From Paludibacteraceae bacterium (GTDB lineage Bacteria > Bacteroidota > Bacteroidia > Bacteroidales > Paludibacteraceae), in contig CAJOIZ010000009.1 in assembly GCA_905234835.1 (NCBI GenBank), positions 105,915-142,848 of the forward strand: 36,934 nucleotides of DNA, written 5' to 3'. This document shows, one piece after another, positions 32,501 to 36,934 of the stretch. Position numbers and translations under genes: made by a program. Under the pieces are notes generated by a model, which saw only the letters and a program-made list of their open reading frames with translations, was not told the DNA's origin and searched no databases. Numbering within the stretch: the stretch's first letter is position 1; each line of letters opens with the position of its first letter.

Positions 32501-32885
32501 TGACAGAAGAAGTCATACGGATACGTCCGCCAGCAACCGTAGTAACGGTCAGGGAACTCGAGTCATTGCGTGTGGCAAGGAAACGGTAGTATTTATCAGA
32601 CCCCACGGCAGAAAGGGTGTAACCGTTCAGGTCCAACAGCAGACGGTTATTGATATACTGCGTCGTGGTAAGTTCACCGACATTCACATCGTCCAGCAGG
32701 CGTAGGGTACACTGTCTCTGCTTGTTGGCATATTTGAACGCATCGCTCCAGCCGTCGTATTCCGCGGCTGTACCATCGGAAAGAATAACCTGTATGAGGG
32801 GACGGTTTCCCGTTTCTTGCGCGTAACCGGACAAAGCAAAGAAGGAAAGGATAAGAACCAAGACCGGATACGCAAACTTCATCAT
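29532..32885 (-). CDS. Large secreted repeat-rich protein, probable right-handed beta-helix
   Basis: The product is 1117 aa with a signal peptide (KFAYPVLVLILSFFALSGYA, then QE). I do not recognise a named family. From about 60 to 560 it consists of short beta strands with repeated patterns such as GVTVSVSVKGNTGSALFVRG and VRGGTYEVEADGNAYAL, rich in Gly, Ala and Ser turns. This fits a parallel beta-helix, as in autotransporter-like adhesins or polysaccharide lyases. No catalytic motif is visible. A second beta-rich part follows (about 640-1080). The end (RIVNGSLYFVCGDKVFTPAG, then QRVQ) matches the tails of the M6 protease and the 1264-aa protein. It starts 21 bp after ruvB, so it is probably the last gene of the GldA-like-ruvB operon. 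Surface location is inferred. Confidence 0.75.
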   Translation of the reverse strand: MMKFAYPVLVLILSFFALSGYAQETGNRPLIQVILSDGTAAEYDGWSDAFKYANKQRQCTLRLLDDVNVGELTTTQYINNRLLLDLNGYTLSAVGSDKYYRFLATRNDSSSLTVTTVAGGRIRMTSSVSPDLLAVYAPKGAVCLRNVQIDCLNDDGASPMDRRTAVAISTGVNVAVEMQDVQVHAVAAGGAYGVQTGGNLTVRGGSIEVATTINSTAYGIYVKAAASDTARCYAGSLDIADTDIRVRSAKDTGYGIYLGAAADSTSGNAYAASAIIEGVTVSVSVKGNTGSALFVRGAEVVRDGVHYTAGAEAVVRGGTYEVEADGNAYALNSSVSGLTKQTDDAYPVITLRDATFTAKAHSVAHALLLAARTDVKRCSFTAYADSINAQAAYLNNGTFRADSSQFNAKADERALAFWIINGRTQVRNCTAEAVARSTTAYGFFVTAQISDNGLVSQSSLLSENNTVTATVQDGERAYGFYLTGTRKTIGERTYVSCSEAVIDGGSYLSAASDKSYCVYQLAALAGSDSTAAAQCRINGGEFRAVGYKEDHTQVALINNRTLRGDLLLYGGFFDDNTDLHPYLAPGKYMVYTEQVDASLSSLPYMVIDGADERWGACRIGQMVFKTLEEALAYAGEQPQLSHTIVMQTDYTLPAGDYLIPERTVLLIPANLDQTLGYGINGAAITERKLDNYPYLRLTLDEGVLLRCEGRIETGGKQSALLSIRGSVCSTYGVMEIKRGAKVIIAPEGSLVCWGFVTGEGEMEVMDGGITYENFQIGDWKGGSIVAELYEKKEKIFPVNQYFVQNIETATTYHSGSRAIGRTSITISGPNILSYNVGFVGKEEDLFVLHQGDNSKVVRSYDATTDRATWNLYDASVGSIFMDFGEAQFHSSEYVLPVPNNYTVVVAGDTVDIGHKTFFAPSAQLRVLPSATLLIRPSAALYLYAEQDWGTYDSKRFAYSVYSPSWDTNPRIDTELSDARLYIGGKVVVQGFLHTTPHLASVYSDDDTQGVITFEADALPVSVLYQLVGDAEYYDKKAVRTQPVSLTNADASLVSTADSQAGAEWQYIEGRWQQLKTDMEQVNAGLISPYNVRKRIVNGSLYFVCGDKVFTPAGQRVQ

Positions 32886-32906
32886 AGACGAGGGGAATAG
32901 AGGGTA

Positions 32907-33935
32907 TCAGAAGAGTGTCGGACCGTCCTGCCCCATCAATATCCTCTCCTTGCCAAGATGACGGTATGCCAATTCGGTCGCTTCGCGTCCGCGCGGGGTG
33001 CGCTTGATGAAGCCTTCCTTGATAAGATACGGTTCGTACACGTCCTCTATCGTGCCGGGATCCTCACCCATCGCGGTAGCAATAGTATTGAGTCCGACCG
33101 GTCCGCCACGGAACTTGTCAATGATAGTGCACAGCAGTTTGTTGTCTATCTCGTCCAATCCGAACGTATCGATATTCAGTGCCTCAAGGGCATATTTGGC
33201 TATCTCGAGGTCAATCTTTCCGTCGCCTTTCACCTGCGCGAAGTCTCTGACACGCCGGAGCAAGGCATTGGCTATACGCGGCGTACCACGACTGCGTCGT
33301 GCGATCTCGCCTGCGGCTTCGCTATGTATGGCTATGCCGAGCAGACCCGCAGAGCGTTCCACAATGCCGGCAAGGACATCCGCATCGTAATACTCCAAGT
33401 GGCAATTGATACCGAATCGTGCGCGCAAAGGTGAGGTAAGCAGACCGCTACGTGTTGTGGCTCCTATGAGCGTGAAACGGTTGAGGTCAATCTGTATGGT
33501 TCGTGCGGAAGGACCCTTGTCAATCATTATGTCGATACGGTAATCCTCCATAGCCGAATAAAGATACTCTTCGACGACCGGACTGAGACGGTGAATCTCG
33601 TCAATGAAGAGCACATCGTTGGGTTCGAGCGAGGTAAGCAGACCCGCCAAGTCGCCGGGTTTGTCGAGTACGGGACCGCTGGTGACCTTGAAGCCTACTC
33701 CAAGTTCGTTGGCAATGATGTTGCTCAGTGTCGTTTTGCCCAACCCGGGAGGTCCGAAAAGCAGTACATGGTCGAGGCTTTCGTGGCGCAATCGTGCCGC
33801 CTCGACAAAGATTTTGAGGTTGCTTACTATCTTCGCCTGTCCGGCAAAGTCACGGAACCTCAACGGACGCAAGGCGTTGTCCTGCTCCTTTTCGGTCATC
33901 TGGTTGCGTATGTCAAAGTCGGTATCGTTAGCCAT
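32907..33935 (-). CDS. ruvB: Holliday junction branch migration ATPase RuvB
   Basis: The product is 342 aa, normal length. RuvB forms hexameric rings that, with RuvA, drive branch migration of Holliday junctions. Features are [12 protein letters not shown] (N-terminal RuvB signature), Walker [10 protein letters not shown] (61-69), Walker B VLFIDEIH (108-115), sensor 1 LIGATTRSG, the arginine finger in SPLRARFG, and the winged-helix C-terminal domain ([20 protein letters not shown], then [16 protein letters not shown]). It is 7 bp downstream of the GldA-like ATPase gene and 21 bp upstream of the secreted repeat protein gene. No ruvA or ruvC lies nearby. Confidence 0.97.
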   Translation of the reverse strand: MANDTDFDIRNQMTEKEQDNALRPLRFRDFAGQAKIVSNLKIFVEAARLRHESLDHVLLFGPPGLGKTTLSNIIANELGVGFKVTSGPVLDKPGDLAGLLTSLEPNDVLFIDEIHRLSPVVEEYLYSAMEDYRIDIMIDKGPSARTIQIDLNRFTLIGATTRSGLLTSPLRARFGINCHLEYYDADVLAGIVERSAGLLGIAIHSEAAGEIARRSRGTPRIANALLRRVRDFAQVKGDGKIDLEIAKYALEALNIDTFGLDEIDNKLLCTIIDKFRGGPVGLNTIATAMGEDPGTIEDVYEPYLIKEGFIKRTPRGREATELAYRHLGKERILMGQDGPTLF

Positions 33936-33942
33936 AGTCTGT

Positions 33943-34608
33943 TTAGTTGGTCACATCGTGGAACAATTGTGCGAGGTCGGGTATGTCGTCAATCGGTTGG
34001 TCGGCGCGTATATGTCCGTGGTCGAGGATGATAACGCGTGTGCACATCTCTTTGACCTCCTGCAGGATGTGTGTCGAAAGGATGACGGGGCATTGCTGCC
34101 GCGCCTCTCGGACCACTTGTCTTATGTCCTCTAACTGATTGGGGTCCAGTCCTGTAGTGGGCTCGTCGAGTATGAGCAGTTGGGGTTTGCCAAGCAAAGC
34201 GGCAGCCAATCCCACACGCTGTCTATAGCCTTTGCTCAGTTCGCGTATGTGTTTGCTTACCTCGGGCCGCAGTCCGACGCGGTCAATGAGCGTGTCCACC
34301 TCGTCTTCGCTGTGGGTAAAACCCGCCATAAAGCGGAGATACTCACGCACATACATCTCCTGATAGAGGGGATTCTGCTCGCTGAGGTATCCAATCCGCT
34401 GCGGGCACTGAATCGTACACTGCGCGGCATCTTTGGCATTGGTGTCGGGACGGAGAATGCCTATAAGAATCTTCATCAGGGTTGACTTGCCCGCACCATT
34501 TGGTCCGAGCAGCCCTACTGCCTCTCCTTCAGCAACTTGCATACAGATGTCGTGCAACACCTGCTGGTCCGCGAAAGACTTGTTCAAATGACTTATATCA
34601 ACAACCAT
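33943..34608 (-). CDS. ABC transporter ATP-binding protein, GldA-like
   Basis: The product is 221 aa from the ATG at 34608 (224 aa from 34617). It is a complete nucleotide-binding domain: Walker [14 protein letters not shown] (about 33-45), signature [17 protein letters not shown] (the SKGYRQ form), Walker [14 protein letters not shown], and H-loop [10 protein letters not shown]. The [20 protein letters not shown] stretch and the signature are typical of GldA, linked to gliding motility and surface transport in Bacteroidetes. This protein is shorter than the ~300 aa of GldA and ends soon after the ATPase core. No permease gene is adjacent. The frame extends to 34725, but the promoter at 34635-34666 sets the start. 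It is the first gene of the operon with ruvB. Confidence 0.88.
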   Translation of the reverse strand: MVVDISHLNKSFADQQVLHDICMQVAEGEAVGLLGPNGAGKSTLMKILIGILRPDTNAKDAAQCTIQCPQRIGYLSEQNPLYQEMYVREYLRFMAGFTHSEDEVDTLIDRVGLRPEVSKHIRELSKGYRQRVGLAAALLGKPQLLILDEPTTGLDPNQLEDIRQVVREARQQCPVILSTHILQEVKEMCTRVIILDHGHIRADQPIDDIPDLAQLFHDVTN

Positions 34609-34634
34609 AGACGGCATACATACAGAACGGACGG

Positions 34635-34666
34635 CAAAAATACGATTGAATTTGTGGTTATGCAAA
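34635..34666 (-). promoter_or_regulatory. Promoter of the GldA-like-ruvB operon
   Basis: On the minus strand TTTG (34666-34663), 20 bp, TATTTTTG (34642-34635): an exact consensus match. Transcription would start near 34629, about 12-21 nt before the candidate ATGs. Confidence 0.75.
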
Positions 34667-34886
34667 CGAAATGTTGTTTTTGTGCGAAATAGTGGGTTCG
34701 GACTATGCCGGTTGCAGGGTGACAAGATGAGGGCGATAGTATTGGCGGTTTTGGGGGTGTTTTTGTGTCAGATTGTCATTCGGCAAGGGTACGCTATCCC
34801 TATAGTATGGGTATAGTGTTCCGCGCTTAAAAGCAGTGTGACAATATGTAAGCCGAAAGGGTGTTTTAAGGAGTATTTCTCTTTTT
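34667..34886. other. Spacer between divergent GldA-like and pyrH promoters
   Basis: No ORF of note is seen. An imperfect stem CTATCCC (34794-34800) / GGGTATAG (34809-34816) and AT-rich DNA are visible, with no composite repeat. Confidence 0.4.
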
Positions 34887-34917
34887 TTTGTCTTTTCCGC
34901 AGGAATGTGTATCTTTG
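34887..34917 (+). promoter_or_regulatory. pyrH-frr promoter
   Basis: TTTG (34887-34890), 19 bp, TATCTTTG (34910-34917), matching the Bacteroidetes consensus. The leader is about 29 nt and contains the purine-rich AAAGGACAAGGA before the ATG at 34952, an unusually Shine-Dalgarno-like sequence for this phylum. Confidence 0.75.
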
Positions 34918-34951
34918 CGGCGTTTTTCAATAGCAAGAAAGGACAAGGAAC

Positions 34952-35659
34952 ATGTATCATCGCATCTTACTCAAGCTGTCGGGCGAGAGCCTGATGGGTA
35001 AACAGGGCTACGGGATAGACCGCGAACGCCTCGAACAGTATGCCGCACAAATCAAAGAACTGGCAGACACAGGGTTAGAGATAGGCATCGTCATCGGCGG
35101 CGGGAACATCTTCCGCGGCCTGAGCGGCGCACAGAAAGGGTTCGATCGCGTGAAAGGCGACCAGATGGGCATGCTGGCGACGGTCATCAACTCGCTTGCC
35201 CTGTCGTCGGCATTGGAGGCACTCGGGCAGAAAGTGCGGGTGCTGACGAACGTGCGGATGGAACCCATCGGCGAGTACTACAGCAAGGAGAAAGCCATAC
35301 GGCTGATGGGCAAAGGCAACGTGGTCATCTTCGCTGCCGGCACAGGCAACCCGTACTTCACCACCGACACCGCCTCGTCACTCAAAGCGATTGAGACAGA
35401 GGCGGATATACTGTTCAAAGGCACCCGCGTGGACGGCATCTACACCGCCGACCCCGAGAAAGACCCGACCGCCACGAAGTTCGACGAGATAACCTACGAC
35501 GAGGTGCTGCGCCGCCAGTTGCACGTGATGGACCTGACCGCCATAACGATGTGCATGGAGAACAGGATGCCCATCTATGTGTTCGACATGGACACGCCCG
35601 GCAACCTGCGCAAAGTGGTCAACGGCGAGAAGATAGGCACGCTGGTGAAGGTTAGTTGA
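34952..35659 (+). CDS. pyrH: UMP kinase
   Basis: The product is 235 aa, normal length. PyrH phosphorylates UMP to UDP with ATP and is a hexamer of the amino-acid kinase fold. Features are LLKLSGESLMG near the N-terminus, VIGGGNIFRG (phosphate-binding glycine loop), DQMGMLATVINSLAL, GTGNPYFTTDTA, ADILFKGTRVDGIYTADPEK, and the C-terminal MPIYVFDMDTPGNL. It is followed by frr after 86 bp, a pairing often seen in bacteria. The gap is filled by heptamer repeats. Confidence 0.97.
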   Translation: MYHRILLKLSGESLMGKQGYGIDRERLEQYAAQIKELADTGLEIGIVIGGGNIFRGLSGAQKGFDRVKGDQMGMLATVINSLALSSALEALGQKVRVLTNVRMEPIGEYYSKEKAIRLMGKGNVVIFAAGTGNPYFTTDTASSLKAIETEADILFKGTRVDGIYTADPEKDPTATKFDEITYDEVLRRQLHVMDLTAITMCMENRMPIYVFDMDTPGNLRKVVNGEKIGTLVKVS

Positions 35660-35733
35660 GAGTTGAGAGTTGAAAGTTGATAGTTGAGAGAAGTATTCAG
35701 TTGAGAGTTTATAGTTGATAGTAATCCTTTTTA
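35660..35733. repeat. Composite heptamer repeat, copy 5 (short)
   Basis: GTTGAGA, GTTGAGA, GTTGAAA, GTTGATA, GTTGAGA, then GAAGTATTCA, GTTGAGA, GTTTATA and GTTGATA fill the pyrH-frr gap. The TTTATGA and TTTCAAA parts are missing. It ends just before the frr start region, so it is part of the transcribed pyrH-frr mRNA. Confidence 0.7.
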
Positions 35734-35745
35734 ACAGATATAGTT

Positions 35746-36306
35746 ATGATAGAACCTAAACAAATTCAAGAGCAGGCGACCGCACAGATGGAGTCTGCAG
35801 TGGCTTATTTGGACGACACGCTGGCGCAGATCCGTGCCGGCAAGGCGAGTACACGTATCCTCGACTCCATCCGCGTGGACTACTACGGGCAGATGAGTCC
35901 TCTCTCGTCGGTGGCGACCGTGACCACCCCTGACGCACGCACCATCCAGATCCAGCCGTGGGAGAAGAAGATGCTGGGCACCATCGAGCGCGCCATCATC
36001 AACGCCAGCATCGGTCTGGCGCCGAACAACAACGGCGAGGTTATCCGCCTGATTATCCCTCCGTTGACCGAGGAACGCCGCCGCGAACTCGCCAAGCAGT
36101 GCAAAGCCGAAGCCGAGAACGCCAAAGTGAGCATCCGCAACGCACGACGCGACGCGATTGACACGCTCAAGAAGCAGATTAAGGAAGGTCTACCCGAGGA
36201 TGCGGAGAAGGACGCCGAAACGGATATGCAGAAACTGCACGACAAGTTCATCAAGCAGGTGGACGAAGTCTATGCCAAGAAAGAGAAGGAGATAATGACC
36301 GTCTGA
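35746..36306 (+). CDS. frr: Ribosome recycling factor
   Basis: The product is 186 aa, normal length. RRF splits the post-termination ribosome together with EF-G. Family features are MESAVAYLDDTLAQIRAGKA, then LDSIRVDYYGQMSPLSSVAT, IQIQPWEKKML, LIIPPLTEERRRELAK and the helical C-terminus VDEVYAKKEKEIM. It lies downstream of pyrH. Its TGA stop shares one base with the ATG of the following outer membrane protein gene (TGATG), which suggests coupled translation. Confidence 0.97.
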   Translation: MIEPKQIQEQATAQMESAVAYLDDTLAQIRAGKASTRILDSIRVDYYGQMSPLSSVATVTTPDARTIQIQPWEKKMLGTIERAIINASIGLAPNNNGEVIRLIIPPLTEERRRELAKQCKAEAENAKVSIRNARRDAIDTLKKQIKEGLPEDAEKDAETDMQKLHDKFIKQVDEVYAKKEKEIMTV

Positions 36307-36934
36307 TGGTCAAACGGTTCCTCTTGCTTATTGTTGCATTCTCTCTGCCTGCTGCACCGATTGTGGCGGGCGGTCGGACGTGGCTGAACAATGCAGTCAA
36401 TGGCGGGCTCAACCTGCCGGCCATCGGCGCACCGATGATAACCTACTCGCCCGAGACCAACTGGGCATTCGGAGGCGCTGTGCAGGGCTACTTCCGCTGC
36501 GAGGGGCAGCAAGAGGCATCGATGGTGCAGCTGACGGGCGCCTACACGCTGAACAGGCAGTGGTACATCCATACCAAAGGAACCATCTATGTCGGAACGG
36601 AACGCACGTGGCTCATACAGTACGATGGCGGCTACAGGAACTACCCAGACCTGACCTACGGACCGGGCAACCGTCTGGAAATCAAGCAGGCGATAGCGTA
36701 CAACTCCTACCGTGGCTATGTGCAGGCAAGCGGTCTGTGCGCGGTCGGCAGCGGCTGGTCGGTAGGGCCGCAGCTGCATTACCTCTACGAGCGCACGGAC
36801 GGCATACAGGCGACGGCATCCATGCTTGGCTTCGGCGGCATAGTGCAGTACGACAGCCGCGACGGGCATTTCTATCCGCACAGCGGGCTGTTCTTCCGGT
36901 TGTCGGGTCTCCACTACGAGTCGTTCACGAAAGA
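36306..36934 (+). CDS. BamA/TamA-like (Omp85 family) outer membrane protein, 3' part missing
   Basis: An open frame from the ATG at 36306 runs without a stop to the window end (209 codons). It starts with a signal peptide (MVKRFLLLIVAFSLPAAPIV). Beta-barrel-like strands follow with alternating hydrophobic and aromatic residues (WAFGGAVQGYFRCEG, QWYIHTKGTIYVG). Near the end is IVQYDSRDGHFYPHSGLFFR, which fits the D.RD..FYP..G motif of the Omp85/surface-antigen barrel. No POTRA domains precede the barrel, so it is probably a small barrel-only member. The start overlaps the frr stop (TGATG). The antisense frame at 36270-36914 is a shadow. Confidence 0.75.
   Translation, partial: MVKRFLLLIVAFSLPAAPIVAGGRTWLNNAVNGGLNLPAIGAPMITYSPETNWAFGGAVQGYFRCEGQQEASMVQLTGAYTLNRQWYIHTKGTIYVGTERTWLIQYDGGYRNYPDLTYGPGNRLEIKQAIAYNSYRGYVQASGLCAVGSGWSVGPQLHYLYERTDGIQATASMLGFGGIVQYDSRDGHFYPHSGLFFRLSGLHYESFTK

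Noticed and set aside
36270..36914. 214-codon minus-strand ORF at the window end
   Set aside because: It is opposite a plus-strand frame with signal peptide and Omp85 motif that directly overlaps the frr stop codon.

Overview
The window looks like a chromosomal segment of a gut-type member of the Bacteroidales (Bacteroidota). The evidence is BspA-like leucine-rich surface proteins, InlB/Listeria-Bacteroides repeats, one protein with a type IX secretion (Por-type) C-terminal tail, a GldA-like ABC ATPase, a DUF4954 protein, a SpoIID-like protein in a non-sporulating background, and many copies of the Bacteroidetes promoter pair TTTG - 19-21 bp - TAnnTTTG. The species cannot be fixed from the sequence alone. 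I saw no rRNA, tRNA, CRISPR array, transposase or prophage gene.

Layout. 1-4085: a large secreted M6-type metalloprotease with InlB-like repeats (minus), ending at a very strong terminator. 4086-4942: a gene-free, repeat-rich stretch before dnaA. 4943-14256: housekeeping genes: dnaA (+), a fecCD-type permease and aroC (translationally coupled, minus), panB (+, divergent from the permease), the operon dnaN - DEDDh exonuclease - DUF4954 (minus), and a secreted GH29 fucosidase (minus). 14257-25147: two giant BspA-like surface proteins of 2000 and 1264 aa (minus), separated by repeat-rich spacers. 25501-29528: a SpoIID/LytB-domain protein (minus) divergent from a GT2 glycosyltransferase plus an M20 dipeptidase (+). 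29532-34608: the operon GldA-like ATPase - ruvB - large secreted repeat protein (minus). 34952-36934: pyrH - frr - the start of a BamA/Omp85-like outer membrane protein (+, cut by the window end).

How the genes fit together. Replication and recombination genes (dnaA, dnaN, exonuclease, ruvB), translation and nucleotide genes (frr, pyrH) and biosynthesis genes (aroC, panB) are ordinary core functions. Between them sit secreted or surface proteins (M6 protease, fucosidase, two BspA-like proteins, the 1117-aa repeat protein). Three of these share a short C-terminal tail of the form NGxLYx..(R)xGxxxTxxGxR, while the 2000-aa protein has a Por-type tail instead.

The least explained part is the intergenic DNA. 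Almost every long spacer carries the same composite repeat: degenerate heptamers in a fixed order (GTTGAxA, then TTTATGA, then TTTCAAA). Twice this is followed by an identical 35-bp block and then an 11-bp tandem array. One 11-bp array runs into the spoIID-like gene and supplies its C-terminus. A second element, found twice downstream of secreted-protein genes, folds into two abutting hairpins whose stems are kept although their sequence differs. These are the strongest candidates for something undescribed.
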